Assembly (NCBI RefSeq): GCF_000721705.1
Contig: NZ_JOJL01000031.1
Span: forward strand, 109,109-173,108
DNA from: Actinoplanes subtropicus
GTDB taxonomy: Bacteria > Actinomycetota > Actinomycetes > Mycobacteriales > Micromonosporaceae
DNA: 64,000 nucleotides
Direction: 5' to 3'
Below are positions 1 through 11,150 of the stretch, piece by piece (position 1 is the first letter of the stretch; every line of letters begins with the position of its first letter). The notes under the pieces were generated by a model. The model saw only the letters and a list, made by a program, of their open reading frames with translations, ran no database searches and was not told the DNA's origin. A program made the position numbers and the translations under genes.

Positions 1-706
1 CCCGGACGCCGACCACCTCGCGCGCCTCGCGCACGAAGCCGACCACCCGGGCGCTGGTCACCACGGCCGCGCCCAGGCTCGCCGCGGTCCGCGCCAGGGT
101 CACCACCAGGCGGGCGTCGTCGACCTGGCCGTCGTAGTAGCGGATCGCGCCGGTCACCGCGTCGGCCCGCAGGCTCGGGAACAGGTGCCGGGCGCCGTCG
201 CGGGTGAGGTGCTTGTGCAGCGGCATGCCCCGGCCCTTGCCGAAGACGCCGGCGAACGCGTCGTACGCCGCGACGCCGAGCCCGTAGTAGGCGCGGTGCC
301 AGACCCGGGCCGGCGGGTTCGAGGCCGGCAGCGGCACCAGGATCGGGACCGGGCGCACCAGGTGCGGCGCGAGCCGGGTGGAGAGCAGGCCACGCTCGGT
401 CAGCGCCTCGTGCACCAGGTGCAGCTCGAGCTGCTCGAGGTAGCGCAGGCCGCCGTGGATCAGCTTGCTGGACCGGCTGGACGTGCCGGCGGCCAGGTCA
501 CGGGCCTCGACCAGGGCGACCTTGAGCCCGCGGGAGGCGGCGTCGACGGCCGCGCCGGCGCCGGTGACCCCGCCGCCGACGACCAGGACGTCGAACTGCT
601 CATCGTGGAGGCGCCGGAGATCGGCTATCCGGCGGATCGGGGAGAGCCGGCCGGCGGAATAGCGGGAGACGGAGGGTTCGCGCACCCGTCCCACGTTAGC
701 GCTCAT
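1..706 (-). CDS. glpD: Glycerol-3-phosphate dehydrogenase, FAD-dependent (5' part only)
   Basis: Oxidises sn-glycerol 3-phosphate to dihydroxyacetone phosphate at the membrane, passing electrons through FAD to quinone. About 235 N-terminal residues are in the window; the rest runs off the left edge. The start ATG at 706 follows a GAGGTGA ribosome-binding site. A dinucleotide-binding motif VVGGGVTGAG lies near residue 41, followed by the GlpD-typical TSSRSSKLIHGGLRYLEQ stretch near residues 75-92. It is divergent from the surface-protein gene with an 88-base gap. Family assignment is firm; the substrate is inferred from family. Confidence 0.88.
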   Translation of the reverse strand, partial: MSANVGRVREPSVSRYSAGRLSPIRRIADLRRLHDEQFDVLVVGGGVTGAGAAVDAASRGLKVALVEARDLAAGTSSRSSKLIHGGLRYLEQLELHLVHEALTERGLLSTRLAPHLVRPVPILVPLPASNPPARVWHRAYYGLGVAAYDAFAGVFGKGRGMPLHKHLTRDGARHLFPSLRADAVTGAIRYYDGQVDDARLVVTLARTAASLGAAVVTSARVVGFVREAREVVGVR

Positions 707-794
707 GAGCGTCACCTCGGCGGATGAAAATCTCACTGTCGGCCCCGCGCTCGTTCTTCCCTTTTCGCACGCATTTGTGAAATAGATTCGGGTC

Positions 795-3700
795 GTGGGG
801 GTCCGCCGGGCCGTCGCGGCCCTGGCGGTCGTGCTTGCCGTACTGCTGACCGGGACGGTTCTGGTCGCCGGCCGCGCCGAGGCGAGCATCACGACGCCGT
901 TCGGCATCCGGTTCCAGACCAACACCAACGGCGCGATCCTGCTACGCGGCAACTCGAACCTGACCTGCGTGACCGCGCTGGCCAACTGCACCTCGGCGCG
1001 GAACGGCACGGCCGTCGGGGCCAACCTCAACAACAACACGTACGCGATGGCCTACACCGACGCGGACGGCAACCCGGCCACCTTCAACGACAGCACCGCG
1101 ACGATCACCATGCCGGTCGGCAGCACGGTGCTGTTCGCCGGGCTGTACTGGGGCGCCGACTCGGCCTCGGCACTGCGCAACCAGGTGAAGTTCAGCACGG
1201 ACGGGGGTGCCACCTACGCCCCGGTCACGGCGAGCACGCTCTTTCCGAACGGCAGCATCTACCAGGGCTTCGCCGACGTGACCGCGCAGGTGGCGGCGGT
1301 CGGCAACGGGGTGTACGGGGTGGCGAACATCCAGGCGTCGACGGCCGCCGGGTCGTACGCGGGCTGGGCGCTGGTGATCGCCTACCACAATTCGGCCGAC
1401 GACATGCGGGCGCTGCGCGTGTACGACGGCTTCGGCCAGGTCTCCGGCGGCAACACCAACATCCCGGTGACCGGCTTCGAGACCCCGCACGCCGGCGCGG
1501 TGCACGCGAAGATCGGCGCGGTCACGTACGAGGGAGATCGCGGCACGACCGGCGACAGCCTCGAGGTCGACGGCCAGCCGCTCAGCGACGGCCAGAACCC
1601 GTCGAACAACTTTTTCAACAGCACGGTGAGCGACTCGGCCACTGCGGTAGGCGGGCGCAATCCGGGCTACTCGAACCTGCTCGGCTTCGACGTCGACCAG
1701 GTGGACGCGTCCGGGATGTTCGGTAACAACGTCACCTCGACGACGCTCACCCTGACCACCAGCGGCGATCAGTACTACCCGGGCGTGCTCACCTTCACCA
1801 TCGACCTCTACGCCCCCAAGATCACCACCACCCTCACCGGCACCGATCTCAACGGCGGCGACCTGCTGCCGGGCGACATCCTGGAATACAAGATCGCCGT
1901 GAGCAACGACGGCAGCGACACCGCCGACGCCGTACGCCTGGACGACGCCATCCCGCCCTGGACCAGTTACGTGCCGGGCTCGCTGACCGTGCAGGGCACG
2001 CCGGTCACCGACGCGGGCGACGGCGACGCCGGCTCGTACGGCTCCGGCGCGGCGAGCTGGACGCTGGGCTCGATCCCCTATCTGGGCACCACCTGGGTGA
2101 CGCTGCGGGTCGTGGTGCAGACCGGCGTTCCGGTCGGGTACGCGATCACCAACCTGGTGAACGTCGGCTACACCGGGCGCACCACCGGGGTCAGCGTCGC
2201 CGCGGCCGGCGGCACGTCCGCCACCACCGTGCTGCAGCCGCATGACGATCTGGCCGCCGGGCTGACCGTGGCCCCGTCGTTCGTGTCGCGCTCCGCCACC
2301 CCGGTGGCGGTGAGTTACACGGCCACCGTCACCAACGCGAGCGGCGACCTCGAGCCGGCCGCCGTCGCCACGCTCACCCTGCCCACCGGCGTCTCGGCCG
2401 ACACGATGCCGCCCGACTGCTCGGTCGCCGGCCAGGTCGTCACCTGCGCGCTCGGCCCGCTGGTGGCTGGCAGCTCGGCGAGCGCCGTCGTGCCGGCGAC
2501 GGTGGACAACACCGCCGCGGCGAGCGCGGTCGCGTCGGTCACCGCCTCCGGCACCGGCTCGGACGCCAACGCGGCGAACGACACCGGCTCCGCCGCGCTC
2601 GCCGTCAACAGTTCGCCGCAGGCCGTCGACGACAGCGCGAGCACCCCGTTCGCCACCCCGGTCATCATCGACGTACGCGCCAACGACTCGGACCCGGACG
2701 ACCCGGCGAGCAGCCTGGTCGTCTCGGTGGCCGGCGGCCCGGCGCACGGCGCCGCGGTGGTGGACGCCGACCAGACCGTGACCTACACCCCCGACCCGGA
2801 CTGGGCCGGCACCGACACGTTCACCTACGAGCTGGACGATCCGAACGGTGGCTCGAACACCGCGACGGTCAGGGTGACCACGCAGGACGCGGCGCCGATC
2901 GCCCAGGACGACATGATCAATACGCCGACCAACACCGCGGTCACGCTCGACGTACGGCAGAACGACGTGGACCCGAACCACGACCCGCTCACCGTCGTCG
3001 GGGTCACCCAGCCGGCGGGCGGCGGCACGGTGACCTTCACGGGTACCGGGGTCACCTTCACCCCGACCATGGGTTTCGCCGGGACGGCCACCTTCGGCTA
3101 CACGGTGAGCGACGGCAGCCTGACCGACACGGCGACGGTGTCGGTGGACGTGGAGAACGCGGCGCCCACGGCGGCGAACGACGGGCTGAGCGTGTCGTAC
3201 GCGGCCGCACGGGCCGGCGTGACGGTGCCGGTGACCGCCAACGACACCGACCCGAACCACGACACGCTGACCGTCACCGCGGTCGGCTCGCCGGGCGCGC
3301 TGGCCGGCGGGGTGGTCACCTACACCGCACCGGCGGGCTTCTCCGGCGACGCCACCTTCTCGTACACGATCAGCGACGGCCACGGCGGCACGGACACCGC
3401 CCAGGTCACGGTGACCGTCGCGGACGCGCCGCCGGTCGCCCAGCCGTTCACCGAGACCACCGGCTACCGCACCGCGCTCACCCTGGACGTGCTGGCCGTG
3501 GCCACCGACCCGAACGGCGACACGCTGCACGTCTCCGGCACGACCGCCGCCGCGCACGGGGTGGTCACCCGCGACCCGGGCGGCACGCTCACCTACCTGC
3601 CCGATGTCGGCTACTCGGGGGCGGACTCGTTCTCGTACACGATCGACGACGGCAACGGCGGCAGCGACACCGAGACCGTCGCGGTGACCGTGGACAACGG

Positions 3701-6428
3701 GCTGGCGGTGGCCCGGGACGACTGGGTGACCGGGATCGGCGGCACCCCACTGGTGATCAATGAGCGGGCCAACGACGACGACGATCCGAACGGCGAGACC
3801 CTCGATGTCGCGGTCGACGTTCCGCCGGGGCACGGCAGCGCGGCGGTGGGCGGGGACGGGCGGATCACGTACGTCCCGGCCGCGCACTTCCTCGGCAACG
3901 ACACGTTCCACTACACGCTGGACGACGGGCACGGCACCCCGGTCGGCGCCACGGTGACGGTGACCGTCGTGAACACCGCGCCGGTGGCCCGGGACGACGC
4001 GGCGACCACCGACACGAACACCGCGGTCATCGTGCCGGTGCTGGCCAACGACGGCGACCCCAACGGCGACCTCGTGACGCTCTCCGCGGTCGCGACGGGC
4101 GGGCACGGGACGGTCACCGCCAACAACGACGGCACGATCACGTACGACCCGGACAGCGGCTACCTGGGCGACGACTTCTTCGTCTACTCGATCCGGGACC
4201 CGGCCGGCCTCACCGACACGGCGATGGTCACGGTCACGGTCCGCAACGGCGCGCCGGTCGCGCACGACGACCACTTCGCGGCCCGGCCCGGCGTCCCGGT
4301 CGCGCTCCCGGTGCTGGCCAACGACCACGACCCGAACACCGGGCAGACCATCAAGATCGACTCGGTCACCACGCCCGCCATGGGCACGCTCACGCTGGCC
4401 GGTGGCGCGCTCACCTACCGGGCCAACCCGTTCACGGCCGGCCCGGACGGCTTCGACTACGTGATCAGCGACGACCTCGGGGCGACCGACACCGCGCACG
4501 TCACGATCGCCATCAACGGCGTGCCCTCGGCGGTCGACGACACCGTGGCGGTGCCGGCCGACACCGCGGTCGACATCCCGGTACTGGCCAACGACACCGA
4601 CCCGGAGTCGGGGCCGCTCACGGTGACCTCGGCCGGCCGGCCCGGGCACGGCGCCACCCGGCTCAACCCGAACCAGACGGTCGAGTACCGGCCCGATCCC
4701 GGCTTCATGGGGACCGACGTCTTCGGGTACACGATCGTCGACGACGTCGGCAACACCGACAGCGCCTGGGTCACCGTGCAGGTCGCGGACGCGGCGCCGG
4801 TGGCCCGGCCGGACACGGCGGCGCTGCTCTCCGACCGGACCGTGCTGGTCGACGTGCTCGCCAACGACAGCGACGCCAACCCGGGCCAGACGATCACCCT
4901 GGACTCGGCCGGGCCGGCCGGCCACGGGACCACCTCGATCACGGCCGGCAAGGTCGAATATGCGCCGGCGGCCGGTTACGTCGGGCCGGACACGTTCCCG
5001 TACGAGATCGACGACGGCAACGGCGGCACGGCGACCGGGACGGTCACGATCACGGTCTCCGACGGCATACCGGTGGCGGTGCCCGACTCGGTCACGACCC
5101 CCTACGAACACCCGGCCGTGATCAACGTGCTGGCCAACGACCTCGACCCGGCCGGCTCGCTGGCCGTCACCTCGGTCGGCGCGCCCGACCACGGCACGGC
5201 CGGCTTCACGGCGAGCACGGTGATCTACACGCCGCCGGCCGGGTTCGCCGGCCCGGCCACACTGACGTACACGGCGACCGACGACGCCGGGCACCGCACC
5301 GCGGCCACGGTCGAGATCCTCGTCGGGGTGCCGCCCTCGGTGCCGAACAAGCTGGTCACCGTGGTGAACGGCCGCAACGTCGACATCTCGCTGCCACTCA
5401 CCGGCCAGGACGGGCGTACGGTCGTCCCGCTTCGGGTCGGCCGCCCGGCGCACGGCACGGCGGTGCTCAACCCGGACGGGACGGTCACCTACGTCCCCGA
5501 TCCGGGCTTCGCCGGGACCGACAGCTTCACGTACGAGGTGATCGACGCCAACGGCAACGTGGCTCTGGCGATCGTCCGCGTGGTGGTCCCGGCCTCCCCG
5601 ACGCCGTCCCCATCGCCGTCTCCGTCCCCGTCGCTCTCCTCATCGGTCTCGCCGTCACCGTCGCTCTCGCCGTCCCTCTCGCCGTCGCCCAAGCCCCCGG
5701 CGGGCGCGCCCCCGGCTCATCGCAATCGGCCCCCGACAGCGGCCGACGATTCCGTGACGCTCGTCGCCGGCGACACCGTGGTGATCCGGCCGCTGCTCAA
5801 CGACCACGACCCGGACGGCGACCCGCTCCGGCTGGTCGCGATCCGCCCCCCACGGCACGGCACGGCCGTCATGACCGCGTCGACCATCACCTACCGCGCC
5901 GACGCCGCCGGCACCGACGCCCATAGCACCGACGCGCCGGGCACCGACGCGCCGGGTACCGAGGCCGTGGGAACCAACGCCGTGGGAAACAATGCCGCGC
6001 GCACCGATGCCGCGGAAAGCGACGCCATCGGCTACACGGTCGACGACCGCCACGGCGGCCGGGCCACCGCGAGCGTGCGGATCCACATAGTGCCGGTCGC
6101 CGCCCTGCCCACCACCGGCCACAACGTGCTGGCCGTAGCGCGGGCCAGCTTCCTGGCCATCCTCACCGGCGCCGGACTGTGGCTCGGCGGACGCCGCCGG
6201 GAGCCCGCCGGGACGCGGCTCGGCGGACGCCGCCGGGACCCCGCCGGGACGCGGCTCGGCGGACGCCGCCGGGACCCCGCCGGGACGCGGCTCGGCGGAC
6301 GCCACCGGGACCCCGCCGGGACGCGGCTCGGCGGACGCCACCGGGACCCCGCCGGGACGCGGCTCGCCGGACCCAGCCGGAACCCCACCGCGACGCCGCC
6401 GGCACGACGTCGCCGGCGGCGGTCCTGA
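795..6428 (+). CDS. Giant LPXTG-anchored surface protein with twelve Ig/cadherin-like repeats
   Basis: A 1877-residue secreted wall protein with GTG start. A signal peptide (residues 1-31, ending AEA) precedes a roughly 310-residue N-terminal domain, then two DUF11-like beta domains (about 345-600). About twelve tandem Ig/cadherin-like modules follow, each opening with a pattern such as PVARDD and containing VLANDxDPN. A Pro/Ser-rich linker (near 1600-1635) separates the last module, which carries a GTDA-rich insert. The C-terminus has LPTTG at 1771-1775, a membrane span and a basic tail, the layout of a sortase signal. The tail is about 80 residues, far longer than usual, because of a 36-bp tandem repeat. 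Probably adhesion or wall architecture; ligand unknown. No clear Shine-Dalgarno and no sortase gene nearby. Confidence 0.85.
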   Translation: MGVRRAVAALAVVLAVLLTGTVLVAGRAEASITTPFGIRFQTNTNGAILLRGNSNLTCVTALANCTSARNGTAVGANLNNNTYAMAYTDADGNPATFNDSTATITMPVGSTVLFAGLYWGADSASALRNQVKFSTDGGATYAPVTASTLFPNGSIYQGFADVTAQVAAVGNGVYGVANIQASTAAGSYAGWALVIAYHNSADDMRALRVYDGFGQVSGGNTNIPVTGFETPHAGAVHAKIGAVTYEGDRGTTGDSLEVDGQPLSDGQNPSNNFFNSTVSDSATAVGGRNPGYSNLLGFDVDQVDASGMFGNNVTSTTLTLTTSGDQYYPGVLTFTIDLYAPKITTTLTGTDLNGGDLLPGDILEYKIAVSNDGSDTADAVRLDDAIPPWTSYVPGSLTVQGTPVTDAGDGDAGSYGSGAASWTLGSIPYLGTTWVTLRVVVQTGVPVGYAITNLVNVGYTGRTTGVSVAAAGGTSATTVLQPHDDLAAGLTVAPSFVSRSATPVAVSYTATVTNASGDLEPAAVATLTLPTGVSADTMPPDCSVAGQVVTCALGPLVAGSSASAVVPATVDNTAAASAVASVTASGTGSDANAANDTGSAALAVNSSPQAVDDSASTPFATPVIIDVRANDSDPDDPASSLVVSVAGGPAHGAAVVDADQTVTYTPDPDWAGTDTFTYELDDPNGGSNTATVRVTTQDAAPIAQDDMINTPTNTAVTLDVRQNDVDPNHDPLTVVGVTQPAGGGTVTFTGTGVTFTPTMGFAGTATFGYTVSDGSLTDTATVSVDVENAAPTAANDGLSVSYAAARAGVTVPVTANDTDPNHDTLTVTAVGSPGALAGGVVTYTAPAGFSGDATFSYTISDGHGGTDTAQVTVTVADAPPVAQPFTETTGYRTALTLDVLAVATDPNGDTLHVSGTTAAAHGVVTRDPGGTLTYLPDVGYSGADSFSYTIDDGNGGSDTETVAVTVDNGLAVARDDWVTGIGGTPLVINERANDDDDPNGETLDVAVDVPPGHGSAAVGGDGRITYVPAAHFLGNDTFHYTLDDGHGTPVGATVTVTVVNTAPVARDDAATTDTNTAVIVPVLANDGDPNGDLVTLSAVATGGHGTVTANNDGTITYDPDSGYLGDDFFVYSIRDPAGLTDTAMVTVTVRNGAPVAHDDHFAARPGVPVALPVLANDHDPNTGQTIKIDSVTTPAMGTLTLAGGALTYRANPFTAGPDGFDYVISDDLGATDTAHVTIAINGVPSAVDDTVAVPADTAVDIPVLANDTDPESGPLTVTSAGRPGHGATRLNPNQTVEYRPDPGFMGTDVFGYTIVDDVGNTDSAWVTVQVADAAPVARPDTAALLSDRTVLVDVLANDSDANPGQTITLDSAGPAGHGTTSITAGKVEYAPAAGYVGPDTFPYEIDDGNGGTATGTVTITVSDGIPVAVPDSVTTPYEHPAVINVLANDLDPAGSLAVTSVGAPDHGTAGFTASTVIYTPPAGFAGPATLTYTATDDAGHRTAATVEILVGVPPSVPNKLVTVVNGRNVDISLPLTGQDGRTVVPLRVGRPAHGTAVLNPDGTVTYVPDPGFAGTDSFTYEVIDANGNVALAIVRVVVPASPTPSPSPSPSPSLSSSVSPSPSLSPSLSPSPKPPAGAPPAHRNRPPTAADDSVTLVAGDTVVIRPLLNDHDPDGDPLRLVAIRPPRHGTAVMTASTITYRADAAGTDAHSTDAPGTDAPGTEAVGTNAVGNNAARTDAAESDAIGYTVDDRHGGRATASVRIHIVPVAALPTTGHNVLAVARASFLAILTGAGLWLGGRRREPAGTRLGGRRRDPAGTRLGGRRRDPAGTRLGGRHRDPAGTRLGGRHRDPAGTRLAGPSRNPTATPPARRRRRRS
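6183..6398 (+). repeat. 36-bp in-frame tandem repeat, five copies plus a degenerate sixth
   Basis: Units begin at 6183, 6219, 6255, 6291 and 6327, each coding 12 residues of the pattern LGGRxRDPAGTR; the unit at 6363 has decayed. The copies are nearly identical, which suggests recent slippage or unequal recombination. They sit after the membrane span of the LPXTG protein and so lengthen its cytoplasmic basic tail. Confidence 0.95.
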
Positions 6429-6449
6429 GCCGGCGCCCCGGGCACGCAA

Positions 6450-6477
6450 AAGGCGGGCCGCCGAAGCGACCCGCCTT
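6450..6477. terminator. Bidirectional terminator between the surface protein and groEL
   Basis: An AGGCGGG/CCCGCCT stem (6451-6457 with 6470-6476), extended by an outer A-T pair, lies between the convergent surface-protein and groEL stop codons. There are A residues before it and T residues after it. Position and symmetry fit a terminator serving both genes. Confidence 0.7.
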
Positions 6478-6501
6478 CCGGTTGTTGCTGAGGGGCTGGA
6501 C

Positions 6502-8324
<1,823 letters not shown>

Positions 8325-8329
8325 TGACC

Positions 8330-8358
8330 TGTTTAGCACTCCCGGGGGGCGAGTGCAA
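8330..8358 (-). promoter_or_regulatory. groEL promoter
   Basis: Read on the minus strand, TTGCAC (8358-8353), a 17-base spacer and TAAACA (8335-8330) form a plausible sigma-70-type promoter embedded in CIRCE operator 2. Confidence 0.6.
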
Positions 8359-8359
8359 G
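8333..8359 (-). promoter_or_regulatory. CIRCE operator 2 (HrcA site)
   Basis: TTAGCACTC, nine bases, then GAGTGCAAG. One arm is an exact CIRCE half-site, the other has two changes. It overlaps the groEL promoter elements, so bound HrcA would block RNA polymerase. Confidence 0.9.
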
Positions 8360-8391
8360 GAAACGCCACCTTGCGCGCAGGCGGCCCGCGG

Positions 8392-9339
8392 TCACTCCGG
8401 CTCGGGCGCGGATAGCTCGGCGAACAGCGACTCGCTGGTCACCCGGCTGTCGGCCCGGCGAGCCTGCGCATACGTCACCAGGGCGGCGATCGCCCAGAGC
8501 AGAACGGTCGCCACGGCCACCGCGGTCGAGGCCATCCCGCCCGCGAGGCCGCCCCAGGCCGCGTCGGTCAGCCGGGGCAGCACGGTGACCCCGAGCGCGG
8601 CCGCCGCCAGGCCGCCCAGCCGGGCCCGCGAGCACAGGTGCTGGGCCCGGCGGCGGCCGTGCTCCCGCTCGATCAGCACGACGCAGCCCAGCACGCCGAT
8701 GAAGGTGAGCACGGCGGTGGAGAGCGCGCCCAGCCCGATCGCGAGCGGCACCGCCACGGCCGCGCCCAGCCGGTCGGCGGTGAGCAGCAGCGGCAGCGCC
8801 TGGGTCAGCAGGCTGAACGCGGCGAACCAGAGCCAGAGCGGGCGCAGCCGGTTGGCCACCAGCCGCCACACCCGGCGCGGGCCCGGCCGGGCGCCGGACG
8901 CGGCCTCGGCAACGGCCACCGCGACCGTGCCGGCCAGCGCGAGCACCAGCGGCAGGGCGGAGACCGCGAAATACGCCAGCCACATCAGCGGGAGCAACAG
9001 CAGGCCGAAGCCGCCCAGCAGGTCGGAGAGGGCCGGGGCGGCCACCACGGTGTCATCCACCCGGCCCACGAAGAAGTGCATCGGCAGCGCGGCGATCAGG
9101 CCGATCGGCAGCAGGCCGGGGGCGCAGCGGCGGAGCACCCCGCGCCAGCGGTCGAACCAGCCGGGCAGGCCGGCGTCGCGCGGCGGGACGATCGGATCAT
9201 CCGTATCCGGCTCGTCGAGGGGCGGGACGGGCTCGCCGGGGCGGTTGAGCTCGGCCGTACGGGACTCCGGGTCCCAGGGGTCGGCGGCCTCCACCACCGG
9301 GCCCTGGACCATGCGCATATGGCCCTCGCCCGAATCCAT
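8392..9339 (-). CDS. Polytopic membrane protein of unknown function
   Basis: A 315-residue protein with an acidic, Pro-rich cytoplasmic N-terminus (about 60 residues) followed by around six or seven hydrophobic segments. The start at 9339 ([10 protein letters not shown]) follows a GAGG-type site about 11 bases upstream; an ATG at 9318 is an alternative. Longer readings would overlap the divergent acetyltransferase. It lies upstream of groEL on the same strand, but the CIRCE region between them argues for separate transcription. No family recognised. Confidence 0.7.
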   Translation of the reverse strand: MDSGEGHMRMVQGPVVEAADPWDPESRTAELNRPGEPVPPLDEPDTDDPIVPPRDAGLPGWFDRWRGVLRRCAPGLLPIGLIAALPMHFFVGRVDDTVVAAPALSDLLGGFGLLLLPLMWLAYFAVSALPLVLALAGTVAVAVAEAASGARPGPRRVWRLVANRLRPLWLWFAAFSLLTQALPLLLTADRLGAAVAVPLAIGLGALSTAVLTFIGVLGCVVLIEREHGRRRAQHLCSRARLGGLAAAALGVTVLPRLTDAAWGGLAGGMASTAVAVATVLLWAIAALVTYAQARRADSRVTSESLFAELSAPEPE

Positions 9340-9436
9340 CGACACACTTTGCCTCAACCGGGGCCGGCTCGGCCACCCCGTCCGGTTTGCGCAACCGGGT
9401 TGCCAGGTCAGCGCGGCACAGGGTAGTGAGAACAGC

Positions 9437-9946
9437 GTGAACAGCTGGCGCGTGCACCGGGTGACCGTCGAGGACGCCGCCCGCATGCGCGCGCTGCGGC
9501 TGGAGATGCTGGCCGACAATCCGATCGCCTTCCTGGAGACGCTGGCCCAGGCGGCGGCCCGCCCGCACGAGGCGTTCCGGCAGCGGCTGGCCCAGGCGGC
9601 GCACGGCGGGCGACTGGCGCAGTTCGTCGCCGACCCGGGCGGCCGGGCCCGGCTGATCGGGCACGCCGGCGGCACGGTCCTGCCCGAGACCCCCGGCGAG
9701 ACGGTGGTCTTCGCGGTCTACGTGACCCCCGAGCACCGCGGCGGCAAGGTGCTGGCCGAGCTGGTCGAGGCGGTGGCCGGATGGTCCCGGGCGAGCGGGC
9801 GGGAGCGGCTCATGCTCGAGGTGGTGGAGGGCAACCGGCGCGCGGTCCGGGCGTACGAAAAGCTGGGTTTCGAGGACACCGGCGAGCGGGTGCCGCATCC
9901 GGTGCTGCCCGCACTGACCGAGCTGCGCATGCGCCGGCCCATCTAG
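9437..9946 (+). CDS. GNAT family N-acetyltransferase
   Basis: A 169-residue single-domain GNAT protein that should transfer an acetyl group from acetyl-CoA to an amine. The GTG start at 9437 gives [17 protein letters not shown]. The acetyl-CoA-binding region appears as [17 protein letters not shown], and [18 protein letters not shown] is the usual C-terminal GNAT signature. Its stop codon abuts the stop of the following convergent gene with no spacer. Substrate unknown. Confidence 0.85.
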   Translation: MNSWRVHRVTVEDAARMRALRLEMLADNPIAFLETLAQAAARPHEAFRQRLAQAAHGGRLAQFVADPGGRARLIGHAGGTVLPETPGETVVFAVYVTPEHRGGKVLAELVEAVAGWSRASGRERLMLEVVEGNRRAVRAYEKLGFEDTGERVPHPVLPALTELRMRRPI

Positions 9947-10906
9947 CTAGAGGGTCATCTGCCAGTAGGTCAGCGAGTCGATCGGCCGGAAGCCGATCGC
10001 CCGGTTGATCCGCAGCATGTGCTCGTTGGAGGCGGCGTTGCAGGTGTCGATCCGTTCGAGGCCGGGGCGCAGCGAGCGGACGTGCCCGAGGTTGGCGATC
10101 TTCACGAGCGTGCCGAGCCGGCGGCCGCGGTGCGCGGGCTCGACCATCGTGATGTTCTGCCAGGCGTGCGCCTCGCCGACCGCGTCGCCGGCGATCTTCG
10201 TCCAGGCGACCAGCCGCGAGCCGTACAGCACGCCGGCGTGGTAGCTGATCCGCCCGCGCCGGGCCGCGCGCAGCTCGCCCTCGCGGATCCTCTCGGCGTC
10301 GGGCCGGGCCGGCGCCGGCGGAAGATCGTCGAGCAGGCTGTCCAGGTACGCGACGTCGTGGATGATCTTCGCGGGCGGCACCCCGGTCCAGTGGGTCAGG
10401 CGATACCCGGCGGCGTGCCGCCAGGCCTCCGCATACCGGCGATCGAGCCGTGTCTGGTCTACCCGGCGCAGGTCGAGGCGGCTGCGTACCTCCTCGAGGC
10501 CGGGCTTGGCGGCCATCGCGGCGGCGAACATCGACCCGTCCGGGTGCCGGGACAGCACCCGGCCGACCACGCTCTTGCGGCCGGCCGCCCGGGCCCGCTC
10601 GACGACCATGTCGATCAGCGCCCGGCCCACCCCGCGGCGGCGGTACCCGGGCAGCACCGACAGCTGAACCTGAACGTCGCCCAGATTGTCGAGATTAGGG
10701 ATTTCCATGTCGACATATCCGACCGGCGCCCCGTCCACGTAGGCCAGATAGTGCTCATGATCGGAACCGGGCCACGGGTGGACGAGCCGGGCGACGAAGT
10801 TGTCCCGGGAGATGACCGGAATATCGGGCTTGTCGTGAACCTCGCAGGCCCGGAAGATCTCGTACGCGTCGGCCGGCGCGACGAGAGGACCCACCAAAAG
10901 GCTCAT
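9947..10906 (-). CDS. Tandem-domain GNAT acetyltransferase
   Basis: About 319 residues containing two GNAT modules. The first has VLPGYRRRGVGRALID near residue 88, the second VEPAHRGRRLGTLVKIAN near residue 256. Two-domain GNAT proteins often have one catalytic and one degenerate half. The start is either ATG 10906 (MSLLVGPL) or GTG 10915; both lie inside an inverted repeat that could hide the start codon. Substrate unknown. Resembles stand-alone actinobacterial double-GNAT proteins of mycothiol-synthase-like layout, but I cannot assign it to MshD. Confidence 0.8.
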   Translation of the reverse strand: MSLLVGPLVAPADAYEIFRACEVHDKPDIPVISRDNFVARLVHPWPGSDHEHYLAYVDGAPVGYVDMEIPNLDNLGDVQVQLSVLPGYRRRGVGRALIDMVVERARAAGRKSVVGRVLSRHPDGSMFAAAMAAKPGLEEVRSRLDLRRVDQTRLDRRYAEAWRHAAGYRLTHWTGVPPAKIIHDVAYLDSLLDDLPPAPARPDAERIREGELRAARRGRISYHAGVLYGSRLVAWTKIAGDAVGEAHAWQNITMVEPAHRGRRLGTLVKIANLGHVRSLRPGLERIDTCNAASNEHMLRINRAIGFRPIDSLTYWQMTL

Positions 10907-10938
10907 GGCCGCCACCGTTGCAGGCGGCGACCATGAGC
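10901..10938 (-). promoter_or_regulatory. Inverted repeat enclosing the GNAT start codon
   Basis: GCTCATGG at 10901-10908 pairs with CCATGAGC at 10931-10938, with further GCC/GGC pairing inside. In the transcript of the downstream acetyltransferase this hairpin would contain both candidate start codons and could limit ribosome access. Confidence 0.45.
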
Positions 10939-11150
10939 GCTAGAGCTTTTGGTCGGGAGGAGCTGACGCACAGCGCCTCCGGCACTGGGGTCGTTGGGCA
11001 CCTCGAGAGATTGTCGCCAAGCTCGAAAGGTGAGGGGCCTCGTACGGCGTCGGCCCTCCCGCAGAGAGCATCCTGCCGATACCGAGATCCCGGCGCAAGT
11101 CCTCCGAGGATGGAATCTTCAACTTAAGGCAGAGGTACAGTTACCGTCCG

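Noticed and set aside
942..5453. 1503-residue open frame on the minus strand opposite the surface protein
   Set aside because: Arg/Val/Gly-rich translation with no domain; a GC-driven shadow of the repeat-rich plus-strand gene.
6183..6398. CRISPR-like array
   Set aside because: The 36-bp units are directly contiguous with no spacers and code in frame, so this is a coding tandem repeat.
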